Positions 25,351 to 35,811 of a DNA stretch of 64,000 bases are shown here, piece after piece (position 1 is the first letter of the stretch; every line of letters starts with the position of its first letter). This DNA comes from Leptospira alstonii serovar Sichuan str. 79601 (GTDB taxonomy: Bacteria > Spirochaetota > Leptospiria > Leptospirales > Leptospiraceae), in NCBI RefSeq assembly GCF_000347175.1, contig NZ_ANIK01000035.1:1-64000 (forward strand), written 5' to 3'. A model generated the notes under the pieces. It worked only from the letters and a program-made list of their open reading frames with translations. It had not been told where the DNA came from and ran no database searches. The translations under genes were made by a program, and so were the position numbers.

Positions 25351-26913
25351 ATGTTAGAGGATGAAAAAATCTCGATTGCGTCTCGTAGTGACATATCGAT
25401 CCCACCGAAATCGTTTGCACTCGAAATCCATCTTCCCGGTTCTTCTAAAAATATCTTTTTTCCGATTGAGTATGTCACTCAAATCAAATCACACAGGTCT
25501 TTAAGTGCCGGTCGAGGAGGGATTTCACTTTCGATTCCCTTGCAAGAAGAATACGTAATTCAATACGGAGAAACAAAACCGCTTCCGCTTTCTCAAATTG
25601 AAAACCCGGAAAGTTTAAAATTCAAGGATATATTTCGGGTAAGAAGTCTTGTGTTTTTGTACTACGATAATTCTTCTCCAAGCACGAAAACGATCGGATT
25701 TAAAAAACTAAACGCAGGGAAGATAAAAAGTAGGGCTCTTGAGTATTCACCCGACGGTAAAAGTTTTGTAAGCGTACAAATAACTCCGATGGAGACTTTA
25801 CTTACGGACACAGACTTTTTTATCGACTACCAAAGAGAGGAAGGCGCACCCCAAACAAGAACCGGCGAATCGTATGCGGGCGTGATTACAAGTGCAGCTA
25901 AGGTTTTTTTACAAGGACAACTAAAAGACCTTCTAAAGAACTTTTGGGACGAGTTTTTTTGTAAGCTTATGAACGTTACAAGATTCGCGGATCATCCAGT
26001 ATTACGTCCGACCACTTCCCAAGATCCGAATGCGGCCTTGTCGATACTCTTACCTAAAAAAGCATACACGGAGTTTTTCGTATACGAATCCCAAGTAATT
26101 AGCTCTTTTACGATCGGACAGTACGTGAATTTTTGGGAGATTCTACGTTCCTATTTGTGCGAACCGCTCTATGAACTTTTTGTAGATCCGTTGGAAACTT
26201 TTGAGATAGAGGGAATTTTTGGAAAAGGGATTTCGTTTGGAGAAATCGGATCTCCTCACTTAGAAGAATACGAAGTCGGTAGTAAAGAATCAAAAGTAGT
26301 TTTTCGCCCGACTCCCTTTTATATGTTTTCAGAGGACGGTAAATACAGGGATTTAAAAAACTTCGGAATCGATGCGGTATATACGTTTTTACTAGAGGAT
26401 TTAAAAAACTTTAGAATCGAAGAAAACGAGGAAAACGTGGTATCAGGGGTTCACGTAATTCAAAATACATTCCAGCAATTCGGTACCGTGTTATCAGAAC
26501 CAAAATACGCGGATAAAATCAGATCCATATTTGGACCGAGACTTTTACACGTAAAAATTCCGGGACTCATTTTTAAGGAAGAAAACTTAAAAACTAAAAA
26601 CAAAGAAAACTACAAGAAAGAACTTTCCGGGATTCGGGATATGTTATTTCGAATTTTTTGCGATTTGGAAGAATTAAAAATAACGAACGGATCTTTTGAT
26701 CTTCCCTTTATTCCTCTAAGACCCGGAATGCCCTTTCAAATCCTTTTTAATCCTTCCAAAAAGTACCCTATATCCGAAGAAGAAATTTGCAAATTCGGAT
26801 ATATCACGGACGTAGTGGACGAATTTTCACCCGGTAGCGCAAAGGCAAATACGAACGTTTCGTTTAAATGGGGGCCTTCTTCTTCAAACTACGAAAGTAA
26901 TTTTAGAAGTTAA
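25351..26913 (+). CDS. Baseplate hub-like protein
   Basis: 520 residues, beta-rich N-terminal half, with a mixed region rich in aromatic residues (FRIEENEENVVSGVHVIQNTFQQFG). It follows the spike gene and precedes a small structural gene, the position held by gpD/gp27-type hub proteins in other contractile phages. There is no motif I can name, so the hub role is positional inference. The leader before the ATG is pyrimidine-rich (CTTTTTTTG) with AAAGG further upstream. Confidence 0.45.
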   Translation: MLEDEKISIASRSDISIPPKSFALEIHLPGSSKNIFFPIEYVTQIKSHRSLSAGRGGISLSIPLQEEYVIQYGETKPLPLSQIENPESLKFKDIFRVRSLVFLYYDNSSPSTKTIGFKKLNAGKIKSRALEYSPDGKSFVSVQITPMETLLTDTDFFIDYQREEGAPQTRTGESYAGVITSAAKVFLQGQLKDLLKNFWDEFFCKLMNVTRFADHPVLRPTTSQDPNAALSILLPKKAYTEFFVYESQVISSFTIGQYVNFWEILRSYLCEPLYELFVDPLETFEIEGIFGKGISFGEIGSPHLEEYEVGSKESKVVFRPTPFYMFSEDGKYRDLKNFGIDAVYTFLLEDLKNFRIEENEENVVSGVHVIQNTFQQFGTVLSEPKYADKIRSIFGPRLLHVKIPGLIFKEENLKTKNKENYKKELSGIRDMLFRIFCDLEELKITNGSFDLPFIPLRPGMPFQILFNPSKKYPISEEEICKFGYITDVVDEFSPGSAKANTNVSFKWGPSSSNYESNFRS

Positions 26914-26963
26914 AAAAAATTAAAAACCCGATTCTATTAAAAAACGAATAAAATATTAGTTGA

Positions 26964-27353
26964 ATGTCTTCTTTTCTTGGACCCTTTGCGAGCGACGATA
27001 CGCTTTCCGATTCTAGAAAAAAAGTTTTAAACGTATCCCAAGTGGAAATCGATTTTTCAAGTCCGCTCGGAACCTACAATTTAGGGGAAAATTTACAGGT
27101 CAATTCTACAGTTCTCCAAATACTCGTAAAAGTCGAGACGGCTTTTGACGATTTTCCGATTCTTACCGTCGGAAGTACTACGTCTCCCGATCTTTGGATG
27201 GACGGTTTTAACGTAGATTTGTCGGTTGCAGGGATCTACGTGGGATTTGGATTTGATTTAATCAAAACGACAACTCAGTGCAGGGTGTATTGGAATCCGA
27301 ACGGAAGTAGCAAAGGAAGACTGAATGTTTTTCTAATATTTTCGGATAACTAA
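26964..27353 (+). CDS. Small structural-type protein, 129 aa
   Basis: Almost entirely beta-strand-like (VNSTVLQILVKVETAFDDFPILTVGS; AGIYVGFGFDLIKTTTQCRVYW), the composition of a head decoration or fibre head domain. No ribosome site is visible before the ATG. It lies between baseplate genes and the capsid block. Its resemblance in size and style to 38949-39338 (129 residues, beta-rich) suggests both are virion decoration or fibre proteins; this is inference. Confidence 0.5.
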   Translation: MSSFLGPFASDDTLSDSRKKVLNVSQVEIDFSSPLGTYNLGENLQVNSTVLQILVKVETAFDDFPILTVGSTTSPDLWMDGFNVDLSVAGIYVGFGFDLIKTTTQCRVYWNPNGSSKGRLNVFLIFSDN

Positions 27354-27365
27354 AAACTAAAAACG

Positions 27366-27412
27366 TTCCAATTGGAAAAAAATCGGTATTCGGACTTACA
27401 TTCCGAATACCG
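27366..27412 (-). terminator. Double hairpin with T-run on minus strand
   Basis: A perfect 10-bp stem (CGGTATTCGG / CCGAATACCG, 9-base loop) at 27384-27412 is followed on the minus strand by a T7 run and then a 12-bp palindrome TTCCAATTGGAA at 27366-27377. The U-tract side shows it terminates leftward transcription, although both neighbouring genes are rightward. It may guard the tail genes from antisense readthrough; on the plus strand it is a weaker hairpin without a T-run. Confidence 0.55.
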
Positions 27413-27529
27413 GTATAGCTAGTGTTGGATATTTCTTTAAAAAAAACTTCGCTTGAAATTTAAAAGAAAAAATTATCCCTTTTTTTAAAAGAAAAAGCAG
27501 TCATAACGTCTAATTTAACAATATAGAAT

Positions 27530-27760
27530 ATGGTTCGCAAATTTGAAATCGAGGAGGGTGTGATTTATAACCTTTTTTATATGGGTCTTTCCGTACAGGG
27601 TTATTATTTCAGAGGCAACTGGATCTTATTCGGATTGTTTGCGGTTTTAATTAAAAAACTTAAAATTCATCCAGACGGTTACTTTTTAATCGCCTACAAC
27701 TGTAATTATTTCAAAGTCCTTTATCTTTTTTTAAAAGGGGAATTTATTTCCAAAGAATAA
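27530..27760 (+). CDS. Small hydrophobic hypothetical protein
   Basis: 76 residues with aromatic and hydrophobic stretches (GVIYNLFYMGLSVQGYYF; WILFGLFAVLIKKL; VLYLFLKGEF). It might be membrane-associated. The frame starts after a 170-base gap that contains the terminator; the start shows no ribosome site. Function unknown; moderate chance of being a spurious frame. Confidence 0.35.
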   Translation: MVRKFEIEEGVIYNLFYMGLSVQGYYFRGNWILFGLFAVLIKKLKIHPDGYFLIAYNCNYFKVLYLFLKGEFISKE

Positions 27761-27807
27761 AAAATCCCACCGTCCGATAACTAAGTTTTCTTGATAACAA
27801 GGTCTTG

Positions 27808-28719
27808 ATGCTTGAGACCGCGTTTTTACATCCGTTCCAAATCCTAAAGGCTAGCCCCGAAGAACGAACCGGCGCGATCAAAATACTGGTTAGGGCTTCT
27901 TCCGAAAAAGAAGACCTCCAGGGCGAAGTAATCCTAAAGTCCGCGTACGCAGACCTCGACATGAGAAGTGAATTTCTCACACAAGGATACTTTGATTACA
28001 ATCATCTAACCGACTTAATCGACAAAGAAATTCAGGATTTAAGAAGCAAAGGGAAACTTTCCGGGACAGAACTTGTAAATTTACAAAAAGCTAAAGTTGA
28101 ATCAATCATCGGAGGGGTAGAACGGATCGGATTCAAAGACGATTTTCCACAAAATTTAGGAATTAAAAACGACGGATTGTATATCCAAGGACGCCTATTC
28201 CCGGAAAACAAATTTGCGGAAGAAATAAGTAAAGGGCTCCAAGCCGGTTTTATGGGATGGGGTGCGTCCGTTTCGGGATACGCAAGGCCCCAAGACTACC
28301 AAGGAAAAACGATTCGAAAAATACAACTTCGTAAATGCGCCATAGCTCCCCTTCAAGAAGTCTACAACCCCGACACTGCCGTACAATTAATTAAGGGTGC
28401 AGTTCTACTTCGCGATATTGAAAAAAGTTCGTTACCCGTTCCGAGTGAGGACTTACAAAACCCGGAAAGTTTAGACCGACTGTTTCGAATCGAAAGAAAA
28501 CTCGATTTTTTATCGAAACTTTTTTTATCAGATCCGAACACACAAGACAAGTTTTTAGACTTAATCTTTTCCGATATTGCAAACCGGACTAAAACTCAAG
28601 AATTAAAACTCGGGTCTTCTTGGATTCGTTCCGTTCTTTCGGACGAATTCTATCTAGAAGGGGAAGACTTAGAGAATTTTACCGATCTTTTATTTTTAAA
28701 ACTAAACGGAGAATCGTAA
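27808..28719 (+). CDS. Prohead protease-like protein
   Basis: 303 residues (ATG 27808; a TTG one codon earlier). IKILVRASSEKEDLQGEVILKSAY and FLTQGYFDYNHL match the 'vASte..D.qGevv....' and 'hG.f..dH' signature of phage maturation proteases, the latter supplying a candidate catalytic His; a Ser nucleophile may lie in GWGASVSGYA at about 150. It directly precedes and overlaps the scaffold gene, followed by the major capsid gene: the classical protease-scaffold-capsid order. Confidence 0.65.
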   Translation: MLETAFLHPFQILKASPEERTGAIKILVRASSEKEDLQGEVILKSAYADLDMRSEFLTQGYFDYNHLTDLIDKEIQDLRSKGKLSGTELVNLQKAKVESIIGGVERIGFKDDFPQNLGIKNDGLYIQGRLFPENKFAEEISKGLQAGFMGWGASVSGYARPQDYQGKTIRKIQLRKCAIAPLQEVYNPDTAVQLIKGAVLLRDIEKSSLPVPSEDLQNPESLDRLFRIERKLDFLSKLFLSDPNTQDKFLDLIFSDIANRTKTQELKLGSSWIRSVLSDEFYLEGEDLENFTDLLFLKLNGES

Positions 28720-29480
28720 TGTTAAAAGACGCGATTTCGCGATTAAAAGAAAGACTAACGACTAACGTAACAAAATCCTCGATCAATGAATCGGATTTAC
28801 AGACGTTAGCCTCGACTGTGACGACCCTACTCGATTCTGGAAAAGTGGAACCCAAAACTGATAAAATAAAAGAGTGGGCCGTTTCGAAAGGCTTGGAAGA
28901 AGCCGAAGCCATTTCTTTTGCAGAGGAGGTAATTGATGCGTATTTTGACGATACGACTGATGAAACCGTTTCTAAATCGGAACTGGGGGATTCTTTAAAT
29001 GGCGAAGAGGAAGAAGAATCTGAGGAAAAAAAGAAAAAGGAAGAAAAAGACAAAAAAAAGAAAAAAGAGGAAGAGGAGAAAAAAGAAATCGAAAAATCAA
29101 AATTTATTTCAGAGATTCAAAATACATTAGAAATACTTAAATCAGGACAGGAAACACTGGCCGCTGCAATCGAACATCTGCTTGATAACGCACGAGATAA
29201 CCAGAAACTAAAGTCGGAACTTCTAACCTTAAAATCAGAAATCGGAAGTGTGTCTTGTCGACCCGCAAATACAAAAACACCCGTAACCACTCAAATACAA
29301 AAATCAAATCTAAACGGTCAGGTGGACGCTCGCGAAAGGGACAATGTAGCGAATAAAATCATTAAAGGAATCGAACTCGGTAAGTGTCAGTTAGAGGACG
29401 TTTCCTATTTTCAATCCACTTGGAAGCTTTCCGAGAGAGCCCAAAAATTCTTTAACGAATATAAGGAGGTTTTAAAATGA
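28719..29480 (+). CDS. Scaffold-like protein
   Basis: 253 residues from the ATG at 28719, whose A is the last base of the previous stop (TAATG). Strongly helical with an acidic/lysine central stretch (about 90-130, long runs of E and K) and coiled-coil repeats (FISEIQNTLEILKSGQETLAAAIEHLL). Such proteins between protease and capsid are internal scaffolds cleaved by the protease. The major capsid start overlaps the stop (AATGA), and GGAGG lies before it. Confidence 0.65.
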   Translation: MLKDAISRLKERLTTNVTKSSINESDLQTLASTVTTLLDSGKVEPKTDKIKEWAVSKGLEEAEAISFAEEVIDAYFDDTTDETVSKSELGDSLNGEEEEESEEKKKKEEKDKKKKKEEEEKKEIEKSKFISEIQNTLEILKSGQETLAAAIEHLLDNARDNQKLKSELLTLKSEIGSVSCRPANTKTPVTTQIQKSNLNGQVDARERDNVANKIIKGIELGKCQLEDVSYFQSTWKLSERAQKFFNEYKEVLK

Positions 29481-30928
29481 TCGGTCCTTATTCCCTAGAC
29501 CAATTAATCGAAATTAAAAAAGGGTTCGAAGCAAACACGGCTCAAAACGGCGCGGCTCCGTTTGTGGATTTTAATTCTTCGGGTGCAACGCTTTCCATGC
29601 AACTACTTGACAAAGTGGAAGTCGCTTTGGTGTCCACGGACAAGGACTTTAAGTTTTTAAAAGAAGTACCGAGAAGAGCCATCACTCAGACGCTTGCAGA
29701 ATACAACCGCTACAAATCACACGGTGGCGGGTGGTACCATACGTCCAATATTGGACAATCCGAAGAGCCTAGTTTTCGAGACGCACAACTAGAACGTCTG
29801 TATAACGAAGTCAATTACAGCGCGGAAGGATTCTCTTTTAATAAAGTAGTCGATACGGTAACAAATGCCCAGGACCCGGAACTGATTCAATCCAACGCCG
29901 CACTCAGGCGCGCAATGGAGAATCAGATGAGACGTATTTGGTTTGGAAATAAAAAACACAACCGAAACGAACAGGACGGTTTTGAAACGGTCGCCAAAAA
30001 ACTAGGAAAAGAATTTTTTACGGATTGTAGGGGTGCGTTACCCGCAATCGATCAAATGAAATATGTGACTTCCAAAGTCAGGACCAAATATTTCGGTCTC
30101 GTAAACTACGTAAAAATGCACCCGTCCACAAAAGCACTCTACGACCAAAATTTTGATCGTAACGGTTCCGGGATGGTCTTGCAAAATAACAGTTATTCTC
30201 CTTCAAACACTTCTCTTTCCAATATCGTCTATGGCGTTGCGGACTCGAACGCTAAAGACAATATGATTATTTTTGACGACGATATCTGGCTCGACCGTCA
30301 TAGTTGGGGAGTACCTCAAAGGCTCGATCACAACGGAAATATGGTCGAAGGCGCGACAAGCGACAAGGAATCTCCTTCTACACCAAGCCTTTCAGTATCC
30401 GTAATTCCTTCCGTTCCGAATTCGTTATTTACGGGTTCGTATGTCGGAGACTACAACTACAGAGTTTGCGCGGGGACTCTAAGACACTTTTCGGCCGCTT
30501 GTCCGGAGGTAAACGTTTCGATTCCGAATGGAGGTGCCTCGGAACTTACGATTACACCGGGAGTCGGTGGAATACCGGAAACAAGATACGTGATACTTCG
30601 GGATACGACCCCGGATTCAAATCTACTTCTGTATATGCGGACAGTTGAAAGAAACTTAGTCGGTGCTACGACGATTATTCAGGATCTTAACGAGGATTTA
30701 CCCGGTACTACAATTATGGTTCAGGGAGATTTTAACTCAAAGTCGTCAAGCGACGAAACAAGAACTTTGGTGTTGTCCGAGCTTCTTCCGTATACCAAAA
30801 CCTTATTTCCCTACGGTGCGGGAGGTGTATTAAGGACGCGAGTCGGAATCGTCGAAAACTACAGCGCACTTCAAGAGTTAGCACCCGAGAAGTTCCACGT
30901 ATTCACGAACGTTCCCGTAAGACTTTAG
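29477..30928 (+). CDS. Major capsid protein with Ig/Fn3-like insertion
   Basis: 483 residues. The N-terminal 290 residues include FKFLKEVPRRAITQTLAEYNRY and a central region with VNYVKMHPSTKALYDQNFDR typical of HK97-fold capsids; the C-terminus (VENYSALQELAPEKFHVFTNVPVRL) ends in a strand. Residues about 300-410 are a beta-sandwich-like insertion (FTGSYVGDYNYRVCAG...; ETRYVILRDTTPDSNLLLYM), the fibronectin/Ig pattern found in some large-phage capsids. Strong GGAGG ribosome site and a terminator after the gene agree with high expression. Confidence 0.75.
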   Translation: MIGPYSLDQLIEIKKGFEANTAQNGAAPFVDFNSSGATLSMQLLDKVEVALVSTDKDFKFLKEVPRRAITQTLAEYNRYKSHGGGWYHTSNIGQSEEPSFRDAQLERLYNEVNYSAEGFSFNKVVDTVTNAQDPELIQSNAALRRAMENQMRRIWFGNKKHNRNEQDGFETVAKKLGKEFFTDCRGALPAIDQMKYVTSKVRTKYFGLVNYVKMHPSTKALYDQNFDRNGSGMVLQNNSYSPSNTSLSNIVYGVADSNAKDNMIIFDDDIWLDRHSWGVPQRLDHNGNMVEGATSDKESPSTPSLSVSVIPSVPNSLFTGSYVGDYNYRVCAGTLRHFSAACPEVNVSIPNGGASELTITPGVGGIPETRYVILRDTTPDSNLLLYMRTVERNLVGATTIIQDLNEDLPGTTIMVQGDFNSKSSSDETRTLVLSELLPYTKTLFPYGAGGVLRTRVGIVENYSALQELAPEKFHVFTNVPVRL

Positions 30929-30961
30929 AATTATCTAATACGTTTATTCTCCTTACTTTAG

Positions 30962-30985
30962 AGGGTGAGTAATCACCCTTTTTTT
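30962..30985 (+). terminator. Intrinsic terminator after major capsid gene
   Basis: AGGGTGA-GTAA-TCACCCT stem followed by a run of T (30979-30985), ending two bases before the next gene's ATG. It should limit downstream expression after the abundant capsid mRNA. It has the same hairpin-T7-ATG layout as 22680-22709. Confidence 0.8.
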
Positions 30986-30987
30986 AA

Positions 30988-31731
30988 ATGGCAAATTTCG
31001 AATCGTTATACGCAAAAGGAAAGTTTCCAAGAACAAGATTTCTTTTGGAAAAAATCGCGGTTTCTGCAAAAGACTCCTGGACTCACAACACACTGAGTGC
31101 AAAACCCGCTTGGTGGGGAAAAATGGCGATGTCCAACCGTACAGGCGGGGGAGGTGGGATTTTAATTAAAAAAATTCCGGGAGGATATCAAGTCTTTCAT
31201 CCGAATAAGGGAAAATACAATTATATGGCGGTGATTGAAAGGGGTAGAAGACGTTACGATATGCGTCCGGCTTTACTCGGAGGAAGTCGCGCACGTATGG
31301 GTGAAAACGGTCCTTATGTAATCGTCCCGGTCACTAAAAACGAAAATAAAACTCCCGTTTCTCCAAAAAACAATTCGATCAATTCCGTTATTATAAAGAC
31401 CGGTTCTTTTAAGGAAGAAAACGCGCACGGTAAACTTGTAACCAGGAATAGATACAAATACAGACAAGACCCCGGAATGACCGGTCGCGGAAACGTATTT
31501 GCAAGCGAACAGGTTTACAAAAACGGGCATGTGCAGAGATCTTTTGTAAAATTTGTGGTAGTAACCGAAAGAAGTACGGATTTTTTTCAATCCGTGATAC
31601 CGGCGCAAAGGGTTTTAGGTCGAGTAAAAGAAGACGTTAATCGCGCTCTAAAATCAAAACAATTAAAATCGGCCGTAGCCTTGGATACGAAGGATTTAAT
31701 AAGTGAGCTATTAAGTAAGAAAAGAAAATGA
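30988..31731 (+). CDS. Tail completion / neck protein candidate
   Basis: 247 residues, basic (many K and R), with FLLEKIAVSAKDSWTHNTLSAK at the N-terminus, which resembles the 'L......i...a......' start of minor tail completion proteins, and a GGGGGILIKKIPGGYQVFHP turn-rich region. It starts two bases after the capsid terminator. The head-tail joining role is inferred from position after the capsid gene. Confidence 0.45.
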   Translation: MANFESLYAKGKFPRTRFLLEKIAVSAKDSWTHNTLSAKPAWWGKMAMSNRTGGGGGILIKKIPGGYQVFHPNKGKYNYMAVIERGRRRYDMRPALLGGSRARMGENGPYVIVPVTKNENKTPVSPKNNSINSVIIKTGSFKEENAHGKLVTRNRYKYRQDPGMTGRGNVFASEQVYKNGHVQRSFVKFVVVTERSTDFFQSVIPAQRVLGRVKEDVNRALKSKQLKSAVALDTKDLISELLSKKRK

Positions 31732-31803
31732 AATTTTACTTTCGAAAACGATTTGAAATATTGATATACAAAAAAATAAGACTTTCCTTAATCTAAACGG
31801 TAA

Positions 31804-32754
<951 letters not shown>

Positions 32755-32763
32755 GGGAACTTT

Positions 32764-32940
32764 ATGACTACCGCAGAGAGACTGAGAGAAGAAGGCAAGA
32801 TTGAGGGAGAACTCAAAGGTAAAATCGAAGGCAAAATCGAAGACGCTCGCAATATGCTTTCGGAGAGAATCGACCTAAACGTCGTTCTTCGAGTCACGGG
32901 CCTTACTGAAAAAGAACTTAAAGATCACGGAGTCATTTAG
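32764..32940 (+). CDS. Free-standing duplicate of the RpnS antitoxin unit
   Basis: 58 codons, 9 bases after the nuclease stop, with AAGGGA 5 bases before the ATG. It is nearly identical to the internal unit (M251 onward) but has two GKIE repeats instead of four (24 bases shorter) and K-E instead of K-D near the end. A tandem duplication that turned the intragenic antitoxin into a separate gene, or a second antitoxin with different repeat number. I know of no description of this arrangement. Confidence 0.75.
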   Translation: MTTAERLREEGKIEGELKGKIEGKIEDARNMLSERIDLNVVLRVTGLTEKELKDHGVI

Positions 32941-33029
32941 GGAACGATCGGCCCTAAATAAAATCCTTCCTATCCCGCAAAAAATAACACCCTTTCCGAT
33001 TCTTTTTTTTCCTTATTCTTTTCTCTTAA

Positions 33030-33827
33030 ATGGACGCAAATTTAAGAGAAGATGACATTCGCAAACAAGACGGACGGGACAAAGGTCTTGTATTAATCAC
33101 GTATCCCGCTCCACCCGAAGACGTGGTAGTCGATTATTTTAGAATCAACATTCCCCTGACAGGACTTGAATACAGAAATATAAACGTACCGATAGAGCAC
33201 GGACACCCTTTGTATCAAGAAGGAATATCCACAAAAGGTCCGAATACTAAATTTCCGAAAATCGGAATCGAATGCGCGACTGAAAAACACACTCAGTTTT
33301 TAGGATTAAACGAATTACATTTTGAAAATTCAGAAAAGTTTTTGGAGTATTTAAAAAAAATCTCAGAACTCCCCGAAAGCAGACGAATCGCTTCCAAATC
33401 TTTTTTAGACGAGTTTTCTAACAAAAAATACTTCCAACAGTTTCAATTCACTTGCGAGTCGGACGTAATTATCACCGGGTTTGTAACCGGTGCAGCCGGA
33501 AGAAACACAAACAAGTTTCTCTATGACTCCGCACTCGCTACAACTCTCCTACTCGCAAACGATTTACCCGTAATGTATCCGGGACTGACCGTATTTCTAC
33601 CCGAAGACACGGAACCAAATCTAACAACGACCGATTTTTCAGAACCGTTCTGGGGATTTGAAATAAAATTAAAAATCGTACAAACAAAATCGATTTTTAG
33701 AACCAAACCCGCATTTCTTTTTCCCGATATTAAAACCTTTGACGTATCTTTAACGCGAAGCCGCACCCGATTCGAAGGTCGATTCGCTTTAAAGGACAAA
33801 CAAGGTGGAACCGGAATTAAATCTTAA
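33030..33827 (+). CDS. Neck/connector-region protein, 265 aa
   Basis: 265 residues, mostly beta-like (VLITYPAPPEDVVVDYFRINIPL; EFSNKKYFQQFQFTCESDVIITGF). It precedes a small gene and the tail sheath and overlaps the small gene by 23 bases. In contractile phages this position holds neck or tail-terminator proteins. No named family. The leader before the ATG is a long pyrimidine tract without Shine-Dalgarno. Confidence 0.5.
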   Translation: MDANLREDDIRKQDGRDKGLVLITYPAPPEDVVVDYFRINIPLTGLEYRNINVPIEHGHPLYQEGISTKGPNTKFPKIGIECATEKHTQFLGLNELHFENSEKFLEYLKKISELPESRRIASKSFLDEFSNKKYFQQFQFTCESDVIITGFVTGAAGRNTNKFLYDSALATTLLLANDLPVMYPGLTVFLPEDTEPNLTTTDFSEPFWGFEIKLKIVQTKSIFRTKPAFLFPDIKTFDVSLTRSRTRFEGRFALKDKQGGTGIKS

Positions 33828-34017
33828 AGGAAAAGAAAAAAATTCATCTTCAAACAAGAACCAGACTCCCGAAGAGTTTCTACTAAAAAAAGAAACTCAA
33901 CTAGGTAAAACGATAACCCCGCGCTTTCGGGAATATTTTTACCGGGAACTAAAAAGAGTCTCAAACCGAACTTTCGAAGACGTTTGGGAGGCCGTAAATG
34001 GGAACACGCGAGCCTGA
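33805..34017 (+). CDS. Small helical protein before tail sheath
   Basis: 70 residues, GTG start inside the previous gene (AAGG upstream), ending 20 bases inside the sheath gene. A charged N-terminus and a helix FREYFYRELKRVSNRTFEDVWEAVNG. The two-sided overlap supports coupled translation. Function unknown. Confidence 0.5.
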   Translation: MEPELNLKGKEKNSSSNKNQTPEEFLLKKETQLGKTITPRFREYFYRELKRVSNRTFEDVWEAVNGNTRA

Positions 34018-35809
34018 GTTTTTAGGACGCGGATATATTCAACCCGGAGCGCGCGGTGCGTTTAGAACCAAACCCCAAAGTGCCGGAATCTCCCCCGACT
34101 TAAGCACCCTCATTTTAATCGGACCTTCCGACAACGGATACGACACAAACGACCAAACATTACACGTAACAAAACGAGTATTGGAACTGGGAAGCTCCGA
34201 CGAAGCGAGGTCGGTTCTTTACTCGGGCGACTTAGCCGATGCGGTAATAAACGCATTTTCGCCTTCCAAAGATTCACGATTTGCAAACGGGCCTCAAACC
34301 ATCAAAGCGTTAAATATATCTCCGAACGTTTCCGCAAGCGCACAAGCACCCACAAACGTATCAGGAATATTGAATACGATTAAAGCCACCGTACCGGGAC
34401 CGAAAGGAAATCAGATTCGTTTTAGAATCACAAACAACGGAAGTATCATCCAAGTGGGGGATAGCGATCAAATCGTAACCTCTCAAACGATCGAAGCAAA
34501 CGAAATCAGGATACAATACTCAGGAAACGCGGGAGCTGCAAACCTAACGTTTAACGGAATAGAATTACGAGTCACGTTATCAGGAACCCCTGCAACGGAC
34601 ACGAGTCGAGATTTGGTCGCCTTGGTAAAAGACTACGAAACTCTATCGGAACTGGTTGCGTATATTTCCAGTCAAAACGGATATAGCGCGGTTTTGTTGT
34701 CGCAACCCGATCGTAAAACTTACCACCTAGATTACATATCCGCAACAGACGCGGTGGATATAAAAACTCAAAACTTCACCCTAAAATCTCTTCTCCACCA
34801 GCAAGAAACTTTTTTTCTCTCAAACGGACTCGCTGAAATTGTCGCAACTTTGGAGAGAAAACCCCTTTCGGATATGGCTAGTTTTACGTATCTCACGGGC
34901 GGAAGAACGGGAGTCGTAACGACGAAAGCGTATTTAGATGCGATTGATACCGTATTTGAAACCGAGATTGCAAAAGGATTTTACGTCAACGTCTGCACTT
35001 CCATCGAACCGGTAAGACTTTATTTAGCCGACAAACTCTCAATCGGGAATTCAGCCGAAGGCTCGGATGAAAGATTCGGTGGAGCTGGACTTGATTTAGA
35101 CAAGTCAATCGATGCGAGGATTGACGATATAAAGACGACGAATTCGGAATATATGGTACTCGGACTTTCTCCTGTTACGAGATACAAAGCAGACAGAGTC
35201 AATTTAAAAACATATCCGGGTTGGATGTTATCGGTACTGCACAACGCAATCAAGGCGGCGGCAAACGTAAGAGAGACGGTAACATACAAGGATTTGAATA
35301 TAGTAGACGCGCCCGAAATTCTTTCCAAAACACAAATTAAAAAAGTATTAAGAGCGGGCGGACTTGTAGTCACAAGAAAACCGAATAGCGGACCGTTTAA
35401 AATCGAACTCGCGCTTACCAGTTATCAGGCCCAAAACCTAATCAAAAACCAGGCATCAACGGTTTGTACAGCGTTAGCTTTGGTAAAAGATTTTAGGGAA
35501 TGGTTAAATGTTACCTTTACGGGAGAGGTACCGACAGATCCAAACGCACTCGGAACCAATTTAACGGACGCGGACATTCGAACCGCTGTAACACAACGAT
35601 TTCGTAATGTATATATTCGCCAATACGGCTGGCTGACTCGAAACATCTACACCGGCGAAGACGCATTTGACGAAAACTTCGAAATACGACGCGACGGAGA
35701 CGTAGCGTATTTCGTATTCCCCGACGGTAAAATCGTAACTCCGATCAATTACATGTTCTTTCTCTTAAACTTAGACGTCGTTCGCGGTGCTGCAACGGGA
35801 GGAAATTAA
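33998..35809 (+). CDS. Tail sheath protein
   Basis: 603 residues. ISPDLSTLILIGPSDNGYDTN at the N-terminus is the 'tavigiVG.a..G' strand of sheath proteins. The C-terminal third has MVLGLSPVTRYKADRVNLKTYP, YKDLNIVDAPEILSKTQIKKVLRAGGLVVTRKPNSG and VCTALALVKDFREWLNV..., with a final NRNVYIRQYGWLTRN, the layout of myovirus sheath C-domains. It contracts around the tube at infection. It is followed 3 bases later by the tube gene. Confidence 0.85.
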   Translation: MGTREPEFLGRGYIQPGARGAFRTKPQSAGISPDLSTLILIGPSDNGYDTNDQTLHVTKRVLELGSSDEARSVLYSGDLADAVINAFSPSKDSRFANGPQTIKALNISPNVSASAQAPTNVSGILNTIKATVPGPKGNQIRFRITNNGSIIQVGDSDQIVTSQTIEANEIRIQYSGNAGAANLTFNGIELRVTLSGTPATDTSRDLVALVKDYETLSELVAYISSQNGYSAVLLSQPDRKTYHLDYISATDAVDIKTQNFTLKSLLHQQETFFLSNGLAEIVATLERKPLSDMASFTYLTGGRTGVVTTKAYLDAIDTVFETEIAKGFYVNVCTSIEPVRLYLADKLSIGNSAEGSDERFGGAGLDLDKSIDARIDDIKTTNSEYMVLGLSPVTRYKADRVNLKTYPGWMLSVLHNAIKAAANVRETVTYKDLNIVDAPEILSKTQIKKVLRAGGLVVTRKPNSGPFKIELALTSYQAQNLIKNQASTVCTALALVKDFREWLNVTFTGEVPTDPNALGTNLTDADIRTAVTQRFRNVYIRQYGWLTRNIYTGEDAFDENFEIRRDGDVAYFVFPDGKIVTPINYMFFLLNLDVVRGAATGGN

Positions 35810-35811
35810 AC

